64,000 bases of DNA from an uncultured Formosa sp. (GTDB lineage: Bacteria > Bacteroidota > Bacteroidia > Flavobacteriales > Flavobacteriaceae). Positions within the stretch are counted from its first letter, which is position 1. Each line of letters opens with the position of its first letter. The stretch lies in assembly GCF_947500765.1 (NCBI RefSeq), contig NZ_CANMTH010000007.1:1-64000 (forward strand), in the 5' to 3' direction. Below are positions 54,579 to 63,792 of the stretch, piece after piece. The notes under the pieces are model-generated. The model had not been told where the DNA came from, did no database searches, and worked only from the letters and a program-made list of their open reading frames with translations. The position numbers were made by a program, and so were the translations under genes.

Positions 54579-55118
54579 TTAATTTTCGATTATTGAATGA
54601 ATTGTTACTTTACAGATTAAGGGTGTATTTGTACTAATTTTATTTTGATCTCCATAATAGCCATAAGCTTTAGTTGAAGGGAATAAGAATGTGGCTGTTT
54701 CTCCTGATTTCATTAACTTAAGGCCTTCTCGTAAACCAGTAAATAGTTCCTGTTTATCCATAATATAGGTGTCAGGTTTTGTTTCTGCGTTGGTGTAAAT
54801 AACATCTCCGTTTATGTTTTTAACATCATAATCAAAATGTACAAGGTCTCCAAAAATAGGTTTGTGTAATGAATCGGATTCTATTTTAGTGTTATATGTA
54901 TACCAAAAACCATTTTGAGATACTTCATATTTCTGATCTGGATTTGCATCCATAATCTCTTGAAATTGTGTCTTTTCGTATTCGTATAATTTAATATTAC
55001 GAGCTACAGATTCATCTATATACGAACCACTTTTTACAGATATTGGTTGTCTGGCTTCTGGAGATTTACAGCTTATAATACTGAAAATAACCAAACAACA
55101 TAAACCTAGTTTTTTCAT
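54579..55118 (-). CDS. gldI: Gliding motility lipoprotein GldI (FKBP-type PPIase)
   Basis: 179 aa. Lipoprotein signal with FSIISC (Cys17), then an FKBP domain with FGDLVHFDYDVKNINGDVIYTNAE and LFTGLREGLKLMKSGETATFLFPSTKAYGYYG. GldI is required for gliding in Flavobacterium-type organisms and probably helps fold type IX substrates or machine parts. Its start overlaps the stop of the phosphoesterase gene by 4 bp (ATGA), so they are coupled. Confidence 0.93.
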   Translation of the reverse strand: MKKLGLCCLVIFSIISCKSPEARQPISVKSGSYIDESVARNIKLYEYEKTQFQEIMDANPDQKYEVSQNGFWYTYNTKIESDSLHKPIFGDLVHFDYDVKNINGDVIYTNAETKPDTYIMDKQELFTGLREGLKLMKSGETATFLFPSTKAYGYYGDQNKISTNTPLICKVTIHSIIEN

Positions 55119-56131
55119 GCAGTTAATTCCTTTTTATGGCTTGGTAATATACTAATAAATTTTTCAACGGTTTCATTTAAACTTAAATCACTTTTTCCGC
55201 CAGCAGCATTGGTATGTCCGCCTCCTTCAAAATATTGTCTAGAAAATTCGTTTACCGAAAAATTGCCTTTAGAACGCAACGATATTTTAATAATATTTTC
55301 CTGTTTATGCTCAATAAATATAGCTGCAAAAATAATATTGTTTAGAGATAAACCATAATTTACAAAACCTTCGGTATCACCTTTTTTAAAATCGAATTGA
55401 TTTAATTCGTCTTGAGATAATGTAATAAACGCGGTTCGTAATTCTGGAATTACTTTTAAATTACTTAAAGCACAACCTAAAAGCTGAAGTTTTTCGTAAC
55501 TATTAGTGTCGTAAATATTATTATGAATCTCGGCATTATTTGCGCCAGATTCAATTAGTTTTCCAATAATAAAATGTGTTTTACTTGTTGTAGAAGGGAA
55601 TCTGAAAGAGCCTGTATCTGTCATGATTCCTGTATATAAACACGTTGCAATCTCTGACGAAATTTTGTCTTCGTTTCCTAACATTTCTATAAATCGATAA
55701 ACCATTTCACAGGTAGAACTCATGCTTACGTCTGAAAACACATATTTAGCATAATCGTCTGGTTGCTGGTGGTGGTCTATCATGAGTTTAATAGCTTCAC
55801 TTTCTTTAATCACATCACCCATCGCTCCAACACGGTGTAAAGCATTAAAATCTAGAGTAAAAATAAGGTCTGCTTCAAGCAATAAAGTATTGCATTGTTT
55901 GGTATTAGAATCGTGTTTTAAAACGGTATCATCTCCTGGTAACCATTTTAAAAAATGCGGATATTCATTTGGAGCTATTACTAAAACATTGTGATTGTAC
56001 ATTTTTAAATAATGATATAACGCTAGGGTAGAGCCCATAGCATCTCCATCAGGATTTTTATGAGGTACAATTACAATCTGTTTTGGTGAGCTTAAAAGTG
56101 CTTGTATTTGGGTAATTTCTGCTGTTGTCAT
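55115..56131 (-). CDS. nrnA: DHH-family phosphoesterase (NrnA-like oligoribonuclease/pAp phosphatase)
   Basis: 338 aa. DHH motif set: IVPHKNPDGDAMGST (His24, Asp28, Asp30), LDFNALHRV, LMIDHHQQPDDYA, and DHHA1 with GGGHTNAAGGKSD. Cleaves short RNA oligomers and 3'-phosphoadenosine 5'-phosphate. First gene of the set with gldI and the immunophilin; divergent from ndk. Confidence 0.93.
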   Translation of the reverse strand: MTTAEITQIQALLSSPKQIVIVPHKNPDGDAMGSTLALYHYLKMYNHNVLVIAPNEYPHFLKWLPGDDTVLKHDSNTKQCNTLLLEADLIFTLDFNALHRVGAMGDVIKESEAIKLMIDHHQQPDDYAKYVFSDVSMSSTCEMVYRFIEMLGNEDKISSEIATCLYTGIMTDTGSFRFPSTTSKTHFIIGKLIESGANNAEIHNNIYDTNSYEKLQLLGCALSNLKVIPELRTAFITLSQDELNQFDFKKGDTEGFVNYGLSLNNIIFAAIFIEHKQENIIKISLRSKGNFSVNEFSRQYFEGGGHTNAAGGKSDLSLNETVEKFISILPSHKKELTA

Positions 56132-56168
56132 AAGAGGCGAAGATACAATTTTTTAATGTGTGTTTATA

Positions 56169-56198
56169 TTGTATTTACTAAGAAATGCATTACTTTTG
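56169..56198 (+). promoter_or_regulatory. Bacteroidota promoter of ndk
   Basis: TTG (56169-56171) and TACTTTTG (56191-56198), 19 nt apart, the best consensus promoter in the window. Leader of about 12-15 nt. Confidence 0.6.
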
Positions 56199-56217
56199 AA
56201 CTAAATTTAAAAAACAA

Positions 56218-56637
56218 ATGGCAACAAATAGAACATTTACAATGCTTAAGCCAGATGCGGTTGAAAACGGACACATTGGCGCAATTTTAGAAAAAATCAA
56301 CGCTTCAGGGTTTAGAATCGTTGCATTGAAATTAACGCAAATGACCATTGCTGATGCTCAAGCATTTTATGCAATACATAATGAGAGACCTTTCTTTAAT
56401 GATTTAGTGGAATTTATGACACGTGGACCAATAGTTGCAGCAATTCTAGAAAAAGAAAATGCAGTTGAAGATTTTAGAACACTTATTGGTGCAACTAATC
56501 CTGCAGAAGCTGCTGAAGGAACAATACGTAAATTGTTTGCTACTTCAATAGGAGAGAATGCTGTTCATGGAAGTGATAGCGATGAAAATGCAGCAATAGA
56601 AGGCGCTTTTCATTTTTCAGGAAGAGAGATGTTTTAA
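56218..56637 (+). CDS. ndk: Nucleoside diphosphate kinase
   Basis: 139 aa. Transfers phosphate between nucleoside di- and triphosphates through His117 (NAVHGSDS). [21 protein letters not shown] start and [22 protein letters not shown] match the family. Intact and of usual length. Own promoter and terminator. Confidence 0.97.
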   Translation: MATNRTFTMLKPDAVENGHIGAILEKINASGFRIVALKLTQMTIADAQAFYAIHNERPFFNDLVEFMTRGPIVAAILEKENAVEDFRTLIGATNPAEAAEGTIRKLFATSIGENAVHGSDSDENAAIEGAFHFSGREMF

Positions 56638-56663
56638 ATCTATAACTTTTCAATATATATATT

Positions 56664-56694
56664 AAAGCCTGTAAATTTTTTACAGGCTTTTTTT
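56664..56694. terminator. Bidirectional terminator ndk / hypothetical
   Basis: 12-bp stem AAAGCCTGTAAA (56664-56675) pairs with 56679-56690, then a T run; the 3' end touches the stop of the convergent hypothetical gene. Confidence 0.9.
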
Positions 56695-57163
56695 ATAATC
56701 TATCGAGTTCTAATTGGTAATCGTATTGTAAATCTTCGTGAAGCGTAGCTATGCTTTTTTTTATACTATCTAAGGTTCTGTTATATAAATTAACTAGCGT
56801 AATGTTTTTTTGTATAGAAGGCTTAAAAGCTTTTAATTCTGAACAGAAAAATAATAACAATTCTACTTCGGTCTCTTTTTTACCAGAATATCTGGCGTAA
56901 GTTTTAATTTGTCTTAAAATTTTGCGGACACTTTTTTTTATATAATGAAAACTGTTGGTGTTTATGGTCTTAAACTGTTCGGACATTTCAATTTTTATTT
57001 GATTGATGTATTCAGACTCATTATAAGACTCGACTAACAAATAGGTAAGGAGTTCTTTATTTTCTTTTTTAAATTTAGATAAACGTAAACATATTTCTAT
57101 TAATTCTGCCTGTGTTTGGTCTTGTAACTCTGTTTTAAGTTGTCGTACTGTAGCTGCTTTCAT
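56693..57163 (-). CDS. Conserved helical hypothetical protein
   Basis: 156 aa, fully helical and basic (KAATVRQLKTELQDQTQAELIEICLRLSKFKKENKELLTYLL, then KTINTNSFHYIKKSVRKILRQIKTYARYSGKKETEVELLLFF). No motif recognised. The start directly follows the DUF202 gene (0 nt), so it is cotranscribed. Its basic helices suggest RNA or protein binding, as inference. Confidence 0.75.
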   Translation of the reverse strand: MKAATVRQLKTELQDQTQAELIEICLRLSKFKKENKELLTYLLVESYNESEYINQIKIEMSEQFKTINTNSFHYIKKSVRKILRQIKTYARYSGKKETEVELLLFFCSELKAFKPSIQKNITLVNLYNRTLDSIKKSIATLHEDLQYDYQLELDRL

Positions 57164-57442
57164 TTAAACGTTATAATGCTCTCGTATAATATTACGAACT
57201 CTTATTAATCTATAAATACCTATTGCTAAAATTATTGGAGCCATAATTAATAATACAATTCCAAACCATTCCATTTTTACAAACATGTGCATTTTTATAA
57301 TGGTTAAACCTGTTCCTAAAAATACCATAAAAGTTCTAAAATAGGCTAAGAAGGTACGTTCGTTTGCTAGTTTAGTTCTTTCTATAGCTAACCAATCTCT
57401 AGTTATTAAAGTAGGGGGTATACTGGTTTCTTTTTTATCCAT
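57164..57442 (-). CDS. DUF202 membrane protein (YidH-like)
   Basis: 92 aa. DWLAIERTKLANERTFLAYFRTFMVFLGTGLTII is the DUF202 signature, followed by two further helices and a short tail. The ATG at 57440-57442 (MDKKETSIPP) is preferred; the longer frame to 57535 has a hydrophobic leader unlike the family. Function unknown. Directly upstream of the helical hypothetical. Confidence 0.88.
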   Translation of the reverse strand: MDKKETSIPPTLITRDWLAIERTKLANERTFLAYFRTFMVFLGTGLTIIKMHMFVKMEWFGIVLLIMAPIILAIGIYRLIRVRNIIREHYNV

Positions 57443-57523
57443 ATTGTGGGTAGTTGTGTTTAGATTTGGAAATAAAGATAATAAAAGTGTACTCTCTAAG
57501 GTGATTTTTAAAAAAATAACATA

Positions 57524-57555
57524 AAAAAAGCCCAATCTTTCGATCGAGCTTTTTA
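57524..57555 (-). terminator. Terminator of the OmpA-like gene
   Basis: On the minus strand, AAAAAGCTCGATC pairs with GATTGGGCTTTTT (two G-U pairs) around a GAAA tetraloop, then a seven-T run. Confidence 0.75.
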
Positions 57556-57575
57556 ATTTATGATATGAAGATCAA

Positions 57576-58421
57576 TTATTTCTGATCTGCTTCAACTAAG
57601 TTTTTCATTTCTTTTTCAACCATTTCGTAGAATTGGTCAATTTTAGGAAGTACAACAATACGAGTACGTCTGTTTGTCGCTCTGTTTTCAGCAGTATCAT
57701 TATCAACTAAAGGTACATAGTGACTTCTACCAGCTGCAATTAATTGTGCAGGATTAACATCTAAGTCTTGTAATACACGTACAACAGAAGTAGCACGTTT
57801 TACACTTAAGTCCCAGTTATCTTCTAAGATACCACCTTTTTTGTAAGGTACGTTATCTGTATGTCCTTCAACCATAGCTTCAAAATCAGGTTTACTGTTT
57901 ACAACTTTAGCAACTTTAGCTAAAACGCTTCTAGCTTTATCTGTTACGATATAACTTCCACTTTTAAATAATAATTTGTCTGCTATAGAAATAAATACCA
58001 CGCCTTTTTCAACATTTATTTCAATGTCTGGGTCGTTAATACCTACTTCACGTTTTAAACTAGTCACTACAGCTAAAGTAACACTATCTTTTCTAGTTAA
58101 AGCATCTTGTAATCTTGTAATTTTAAGATCTTTTTCTTTTAAGCTTTCTAAAGATTTTTCTAAGTTTTCAGCACCTTTTTGAGTAAGTGTTGTCAAGTTT
58201 CCTTTAGTGTCAATTAAATCTGTAATTTGATCTTTTAAAGCTTCAGCTCTTGCAGTTGCAGCGGCTTTTTCAGTTAAACAGCTATTTAATTTAACTGTTG
58301 CTGTATTTAATAAATCTTGGGTTTCTTGTTGTTTTGCTTCTAAAGCTGCGTAATCTTTTTTAGATACACATGATGATAAAAGGAGTAAAGCAGCAACACT
58401 GCTTAAAATTAGTTTCTTCAT
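57576..58421 (-). CDS. OmpA-family lipoprotein
   Basis: 281 aa. The ATG at 58419-58421 gives MKKLILSSVAALLLLSSC, a lipoprotein signal with Cys18; the extra nine codons upstream are discarded. A coiled coil (about 25-120) is followed by the OmpA/MotB C-terminal domain (LLFKSGSYIVTDKARSVLAKVA, FEAMVEGHTDNVPYK, SVKRATSVVRVLQDL, AENRATNRRTRIVVLPK), which binds peptidoglycan. It anchors outer membrane or periplasmic parts to the wall. Confidence 0.92.
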   Translation of the reverse strand: MKKLILSSVAALLLLSSCVSKKDYAALEAKQQETQDLLNTATVKLNSCLTEKAAATARAEALKDQITDLIDTKGNLTTLTQKGAENLEKSLESLKEKDLKITRLQDALTRKDSVTLAVVTSLKREVGINDPDIEINVEKGVVFISIADKLLFKSGSYIVTDKARSVLAKVAKVVNSKPDFEAMVEGHTDNVPYKKGGILEDNWDLSVKRATSVVRVLQDLDVNPAQLIAAGRSHYVPLVDNDTAENRATNRRTRIVVLPKIDQFYEMVEKEMKNLVEADQK

Positions 58422-58508
58422 AATAATTTTTAAATTACATTTAAACATATCAAAAATATGAAAAAAAAGATGTTAAAATAGCGTTTAACAAAACTTTTAC
58501 TAACTATT

Positions 58509-59498
58509 TTATATTTCTTTGAACTTTTGTTTCTTTTTCAGGAAATATTCCCACACAATAGATCTTGTTTTGTAATAATTAGCCGTTTTTACTAGTGTCT
58601 TCCTTTGTCTTACCAATCTTGATAGTTGACTATAAAAACTAAAATGAGCACGAATTATTGCATAGAAATGCTTAAATTTTAATTGCAATAAAAACTGAAT
58701 TCCTGCCAAGCCATCTAAAACCATTCTGCTGAAGATAATAACCACTATATTCCCTCCTGCATTTTTTACTAAAGTGAATAAACTATTCCTGAAATTTAAA
58801 TATGTTTTTTGTGAATTTGAGGCATTTAATGTTGCTCCTCCAACATGATAAACAACAGAATTTGGAATACATTTTATATTAAAGTCTAAATTTTTTGCAC
58901 GCCAGCACAAATCAATTTCTTCCATATGTGCAAAAAAAGCATTGTCGAAACCGTTTAAGGTTTTAAACACGTTAGATCTTATAAATAAACAAGCGCCTGT
59001 GGCCCAGAAAATGTCTAAATCCGTATCGTATTGTCCATTATCTTTCTCTATGGTGTCAAAAATACGTCCGCGACAAAATGGATAGCCATATTTATCTATA
59101 AATCCGCCAGAAGCGCCCGCATATTCAAAATAATCTTTGTTTTTAAAATCTAATATTTTTGGCTGAATAATAGCTGTATTAAGATCTTGATTGAAAGCTA
59201 ATTTGATAGGTGTAAGCCAGTTAGGAGAAACTTCAATATCACTATTAAGTAAACAAACTACATCTGCAGTAATATGTTGTAATCCGTCGTTATAACCTTT
59301 AGCGTACCCACCGTTTTCTGAATTTAGAATAATGTGTACTGAAGGAAATTCTTTTTTAAGGACGTTAACAGATTCATCTGTCGAAGCATTATCAATCACA
59401 TAAATATCTGATTCTTCAGAGTTTATAATAACCGATGGCAGAAACTGTTTTAGTAACTTAGCTCCATTCCAATTTAATATGGCTATTGCAATTTTCAT
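58509..59498 (-). CDS. Glycosyltransferase family 2
   Basis: 329 aa. MKIAIAILNWNGAKLLKQFLPSV, VIDNASTDESVNVL, ILNSENGGYAKGYNDGL and LLNSDIEVSPNWL with the DxD-type NSD metal site define GT2 of the rhamnosyl/WbbL type, plus AHMEEIDLCWRAKN as the ED-x-D-base loop. A C-terminal membrane-associated helix follows. Acceptor unknown. It overlaps nothing; 6 bp separate it from the nuclease-domain gene upstream. Confidence 0.9.
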   Translation of the reverse strand: MKIAIAILNWNGAKLLKQFLPSVIINSEESDIYVIDNASTDESVNVLKKEFPSVHIILNSENGGYAKGYNDGLQHITADVVCLLNSDIEVSPNWLTPIKLAFNQDLNTAIIQPKILDFKNKDYFEYAGASGGFIDKYGYPFCRGRIFDTIEKDNGQYDTDLDIFWATGACLFIRSNVFKTLNGFDNAFFAHMEEIDLCWRAKNLDFNIKCIPNSVVYHVGGATLNASNSQKTYLNFRNSLFTLVKNAGGNIVVIIFSRMVLDGLAGIQFLLQLKFKHFYAIIRAHFSFYSQLSRLVRQRKTLVKTANYYKTRSIVWEYFLKKKQKFKEI

Positions 59499-59504
59499 AT
59501 ACAG

Positions 59505-59951
59505 TTAGGCGTTGTAATTAGGAATATCTTGTAAGAAATTATATTGTTCGGCTTCAAAATCCATCTGGCAATAATAATGATTTAAACCGTTTGTTACCAT
59601 TAAATAACTGGCATTAAGGGTTAAATTATATCGTGCAATTTGGTCGAATGTTGTTTGTGTAATATTTATTTTAGGCGCCTTACATTCTACTATAACATGA
59701 ATACTTCCGTTTGGATTAAAAATTACGATATCGTAGCGCTTGCGTAATTTGTTTACAATTAATTCTTTCTCTACATTGATTAACGATTTTGGGTAGCCTT
59801 TAACTGCTATTAAATAGTGTACGCAATGTTGGCGTACCCATTCTTCGGGTTGAAGAATTACAAATTTTTTACGGATATCATCAAAAATAGAAATTTTATT
59901 TTCGCTATTTTTGAATCGAAATGAAAACTTCGGAAAGTTTAGTTCTTGCAT
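59505..59951 (-). CDS. HsdR-N-type PD-(D/E)XK domain protein
   Basis: 148 aa, a lone nuclease fold of the HSDR_N_2 type: VRQHCVHYLIAVKGYPKSLINVEKEL, Asp74 in KRYDIVIFN, Glu89-Cys-Lys91 in IVECKAPK, then the QTTFDQIARYN helix. The D..ExK triad is complete. The proteins are widespread in Bacteroidota and not tied to hsdM or hsdS; none are near here. A housekeeping DNA-processing role is more likely than restriction. Confidence 0.88.
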   Translation of the reverse strand: MQELNFPKFSFRFKNSENKISIFDDIRKKFVILQPEEWVRQHCVHYLIAVKGYPKSLINVEKELIVNKLRKRYDIVIFNPNGSIHVIVECKAPKINITQTTFDQIARYNLTLNASYLMVTNGLNHYYCQMDFEAEQYNFLQDIPNYNA

Positions 59952-59970
59952 TGTTAAGTCTTGAATTATT

Positions 59971-60000
59971 CAAAGGTAGATTTCAAAATTCAAAAACCAA
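59971..60000 (-). promoter_or_regulatory. Bacteroidota promoter of the HsdR-N-like gene
   Basis: On the minus strand TTG (59998-60000) and TACCTTTG (59971-59978) lie 19 nt apart, 20 bases before the ATG. Confidence 0.5.
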
Positions 60001-60044
60001 ATTCCGAGAGTGTATTTTTGGAATAATCCTAGATAGTTTACAGT

Positions 60045-61049
60045 TTGGACGAGATAAAACAATTAGTTGCCGATATTAAACAAAAGAAATTAAAGCCTAT
60101 TTATCTTTTAATGGGAGAGGAAACCTATTATATAGACAAACTTTCTGATTATATTGAAGCTAATGTTTTAAGTGAAGAAGAAAAAGGGTTTAATCAAATG
60201 GTATTGTATGGTCGCGATGTCACTATTGAAGACATAGCTGGACATGCAAAACGTTATCCAATGATGGCAGAATATCAAGTGATAATTGTTAAAGAAGCTC
60301 AGGACTTATCGCGTACTATTGATAAATTAGTGGATTATGCTAAAAACCCGCAACCGTCTACTATACTTGTTTTAAATTATAAGTATAAAACGGTAGATAA
60401 ACGTAAAGCTGTTTACAAAACAATAAAAAAAACAGGTGTTGTTTTTGAAAGTAAGAAGCTTTATGAAAACCAAGTAGCCGATTGGATTCGTCGTACTTTA
60501 GCTTCTAAATCGTATACCATTACTCCTAAAGCATCGCAAATGTTAGTAGAGTTTTTAGGAAATAACTTAAGTAAAATTAATAATGAGCTAGAGAAGCTTC
60601 AAATAATTTTACCAAAAGATAGTCAAATCACACCCGAACATATTGAAGAAAATATTGGTATAAGTAAAGACTATAATAATTTTGAGTTGCGAAAAGCCAT
60701 TGGAGCAAAAGATGTTTTAAAAGCACAGCGTATTGTTAAATATTTTGCAGAAAATCCTAAGGATAATCCTATGGTAGTAACGGTGTCTTTAGTTTTTAGT
60801 TTCTTTTCTCAGTTATTGCAAATCCATGGTTTATCAGATAGAAACCCAAGAAATGTAGCTAAAGCCGTTGGGGTTAATCCTTATTTTGTGAACGAATATT
60901 TGACAGCTGTAGCAAATTACCCAATGAAAAAAGTTAGTGCTAATATTTCTATTCTTCGTGAATTTGATGTAAAAAGCAAAGGTGTTGGCTCTAATGCAGT
61001 GCCACAAGGAGATTTGCTAAAAGAACTTATGGTGCTTTTAATGTTTTAA
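60045..61049 (+). CDS. holA: DNA polymerase III delta subunit
   Basis: 334 aa. Clamp-loader subunit that opens the DnaN ring. MDEIKQLVADIKQKKLKPIYLLMGEETYYIDKLSDYIE is the family N-terminus, then KNPQPSTILVLNYKYKTVDKRKAVYKTI and ISKDYNNFELRKAIGAKDVLKAQRIVKYF. Translation starts at TTG 60045; no ATG lies upstream in frame before the family start. Divergent from the HsdR-N-like gene. Confidence 0.92.
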   Translation: MDEIKQLVADIKQKKLKPIYLLMGEETYYIDKLSDYIEANVLSEEEKGFNQMVLYGRDVTIEDIAGHAKRYPMMAEYQVIIVKEAQDLSRTIDKLVDYAKNPQPSTILVLNYKYKTVDKRKAVYKTIKKTGVVFESKKLYENQVADWIRRTLASKSYTITPKASQMLVEFLGNNLSKINNELEKLQIILPKDSQITPEHIEENIGISKDYNNFELRKAIGAKDVLKAQRIVKYFAENPKDNPMVVTVSLVFSFFSQLLQIHGLSDRNPRNVAKAVGVNPYFVNEYLTAVANYPMKKVSANISILREFDVKSKGVGSNAVPQGDLLKELMVLLMF

Positions 61050-61080
61050 TTTCGTTTAGAATAATATTTTTAAATTGAAT

Positions 61081-62676
61081 TTATTCTCGTGCTCTCCTAA
61101 AAAATGTAATAAGAAATAACCCCAGTGCAATAAACATACTTATTCTAGCAATATAATCGCCAGCGGTGACATAAAATGTAGTATTGGTATTTACTGGGAT
61201 ATTAGCTTTTAATGCCCCTTGTTTGTTATACTCTAAAGTTTGTAATAGTTCTCCTTTCGGACTTATAAATGCAGAAATACCTGTATTTGCACTTCTAGCA
61301 ATAGAACGACGTGTTTCAATAGCGCGTAATCTTGCGTAGCTTAAATGTTGTTTATGGCCTTGCGTATTTCCCCACCATGCATCATTGGTCATAATAGCTA
61401 AAATATTAGCTCCGTTTCTTACATAACCGGTAACAAACTCACCGTAAACAGATTCGTAACAAATTACAGGAGCCACTTTATAATTAGTATTTTTTAGTAT
61501 GAAAGCCGAGCGTTCTGTTTGTGTTGTTTTCATCGCTACGGTACCTCCAAGATCTAACATGGCGTCTCCAATTAGAGGTTTTAAAATACTTTGGTAAGGG
61601 AAATTTTCTACGCCAACAACCAGTTTGGATTTATGATAGATTAAAGGGGTTTTATCTGAATTTATTAAGGCTGCAGAGTTAAAGTAATCGACCCATAAAT
61701 GATCGTTATATTGGTTTGAAGTCGGAAGAATATCTGCTTTATTGGTGTGCTTATCATAGAATTGTAAGCCCAATAAATAATTTAAATTCGGATAGTTGTA
61801 AATAAAAGCCTTCGCTTGAAAAAACTCAGGACTTTTATTGAAACTCGGTAGGTCTACTCCATAATTTTCGGCTAACACAGTTTCTGGTGTTACCAATAAA
61901 TTGGTTTTAGCTGTAATGCTTTTTTCGGCTAGTTTTTGTAATAAATTGCCAACTTGCTTATTGGTAGCATTATATTTTTGACTGTAAGGATCGATGTTAG
62001 GTTGAAGTACAACGGCTTCAATAGTATTGTCTTCTGGAGTATATGTGTAATATCGTACAATAGATATTGCAATAGGAATACAAATTAACGCTGTAGTTTG
62101 CATTGCTGCACGTTTTAAAATTCTTTGTTCAGATGTTTTAAAGAAATTTAAAAGCGCTTTAAAAAGAATCACATTCACTAACCAAATCCAAAGTGTACCA
62201 CCAAAAGTTCCGGTATACTCGTACCACTGAATCCATTTAGGATGTTCTGAAAATGCATTTCCTAAATTTAGCCACGGCCAAGAAAATTCCCAACCTAAAT
62301 GTAATTTTTCAAAACAAATCCATAATGTTATTAGAAAGCAAAGCGATTTATTTATTGATGTACGTTTAGCAACGGCTTGATAGATTAAAATAATAGAAGC
62401 CATTAATAAACTATTAACTAAAATAGCAAAACATGCACCAAAAATATCGGCATATTGTAACCAATTGGTGGTGATATAATTCCAAATAAAGAAGGATAGA
62501 TACGATAAGCCAAATAAACGCCAGCCTTTATATTTTAATGATTTATGCTCTTTTATATCATTAGCAACGTATAGTAAAGGAATAAACGCAACAAATAAAA
62601 GTACAGGAAAACCGAAAGTTGGCCAGCCAAGGGCTAATAATAATCCTGTTGCTAAGGCTAATAGGAAGTGTTTCAC
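61081..62676 (-). CDS. lnt: Apolipoprotein N-acyltransferase
   Basis: 531 aa. Eight N-terminal membrane helices then a nitrilase domain. Catalytic triad Glu265 (LVTPETVLAE), Lys349 (YHKSKLV) and Cys406 (VICYESVYG). It adds the third acyl chain to lipoproteins in the inner membrane, fitting the many lipoproteins here. Convergent with holA. Confidence 0.95.
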   Translation of the reverse strand: MKHFLLALATGLLLALGWPTFGFPVLLFVAFIPLLYVANDIKEHKSLKYKGWRLFGLSYLSFFIWNYITTNWLQYADIFGACFAILVNSLLMASIILIYQAVAKRTSINKSLCFLITLWICFEKLHLGWEFSWPWLNLGNAFSEHPKWIQWYEYTGTFGGTLWIWLVNVILFKALLNFFKTSEQRILKRAAMQTTALICIPIAISIVRYYTYTPEDNTIEAVVLQPNIDPYSQKYNATNKQVGNLLQKLAEKSITAKTNLLVTPETVLAENYGVDLPSFNKSPEFFQAKAFIYNYPNLNYLLGLQFYDKHTNKADILPTSNQYNDHLWVDYFNSAALINSDKTPLIYHKSKLVVGVENFPYQSILKPLIGDAMLDLGGTVAMKTTQTERSAFILKNTNYKVAPVICYESVYGEFVTGYVRNGANILAIMTNDAWWGNTQGHKQHLSYARLRAIETRRSIARSANTGISAFISPKGELLQTLEYNKQGALKANIPVNTNTTFYVTAGDYIARISMFIALGLFLITFFRRARE

Positions 62677-62718
62677 AGAGTAAAAACTTAATTTAAAAGG
62701 ATTGTTTCATCCTATAGA

Positions 62719-63792
62719 TTAGTGTCTAAAGATACTAAAATCCAATTTCAAAGAAAACACATTCGAATATAATGCGACACTTTGGTCACTAATATCTGTA
62801 AATGCGTAATCTACTTGAATACCATTGTATTTAAATCCGACTCCAAAACTAGGTTGAAAACTGACTTGTTCGGTATTATCAAGTTGTAATTCGTTTTGAA
62901 AATTTCCAACTCCGCCACGTAAATATACCATATTTAAATAGCCAAATTCAAAACCAAAAGAAGGATTTATACTTATAGAACTTGTTGAAATAATATCGTT
63001 ATTTTCTTCGAAACGCATTTGTAAATCGATAGCGGTTTCTAAAGAATAATCGTAACTAAAGTTATATAATTTTGAAATACCTAATTGTAATTTAGGAATA
63101 GTAATCTCGGTTGTTTCTGGTAACTCTTGGTTTTGGTCGCCAATAGCGTCTTGAATGGTCTGAAATTTATCTTCGTCAATTTGCCATGCATTAAATGTGG
63201 TTGTAATATCTCTGGCCATTAATCCAAATTTCCAAGAATCTCTTTGGTATTGAATTCCTACATCTAAACCAAATCCCCAAGAATTAGCAAATTCACCTAT
63301 AATTCGTCTAATAACTTTAGCATTCACACCATATGTAAGGCCTTCAGCAAAAGTAGGTCTTCTAGAGTAGGAAAACGTGACGCCATAATCTGCGGTAGAA
63401 AATAACTGAATTCTATCGTAGTTAATGTTACCATCGTCGTCTATTAATTGGGTGGTATCTAAAATATCATCAACTCCAAACCGTATTAACGATATTGCCA
63501 TTGCACTTTGGTTGTCTATAGGCATAGCATAAGCTGCGTAATCGTAACTTGCAATATTAGCAAAGTAACTGGAATGCATTAATGCTAATTGATTATCTTC
63601 TAAATTCACCAAGCCAGCAGGATTCCAATAGCCGGAATTTACATCGGCAGATTGTGCAGTTACAGAATTACTCATTCCTAATGCAGCAGCATCGACACCA
63701 ATATTCATGAATTCGTTAGAGTATTTTCGTACAGTCTGACTAGATACAGAAGCCGTTAGTAAAACGAAAAAAGTGGTGAATAATATCCTCAA
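62719..63792 (-). CDS. PorV/PorQ-family outer-membrane protein (type IX secretion related)
   Basis: 357 aa. Signal peptide MRILFTTFFVLLTASVSSQ, then a FadL-like barrel. YSNEFMNIGVDAAALGMSNSVTAQSADVNSGYWNPAGLV is the PorV/PorQ signature (YWNPAGL). PorV shuttles cargo from the T9SS translocon to the cell surface. The exact paralogue (PorV, PorQ or a PorV2-like form) is not decided. 42 bp upstream of lnt and on the same strand. Confidence 0.85.
   Translation of the reverse strand: MRILFTTFFVLLTASVSSQTVRKYSNEFMNIGVDAAALGMSNSVTAQSADVNSGYWNPAGLVNLEDNQLALMHSSYFANIASYDYAAYAMPIDNQSAMAISLIRFGVDDILDTTQLIDDDGNINYDRIQLFSTADYGVTFSYSRRPTFAEGLTYGVNAKVIRRIIGEFANSWGFGLDVGIQYQRDSWKFGLMARDITTTFNAWQIDEDKFQTIQDAIGDQNQELPETTEITIPKLQLGISKLYNFSYDYSLETAIDLQMRFEENNDIISTSSISINPSFGFEFGYLNMVYLRGGVGNFQNELQLDNTEQVSFQPSFGVGFKYNGIQVDYAFTDISDQSVALYSNVFSLKLDFSIFRH

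Noticed and set aside
54232..54637. Two plus-strand ORFs over the cyclophilin-FKBP gene
   Set aside because: Antisense shadows of a well-defined domain-rich gene.
59505..59951. Remnant of a type I restriction-modification system
   Set aside because: No hsdM or hsdS genes, no truncation signs, and the small HsdR-N proteins are common on their own.
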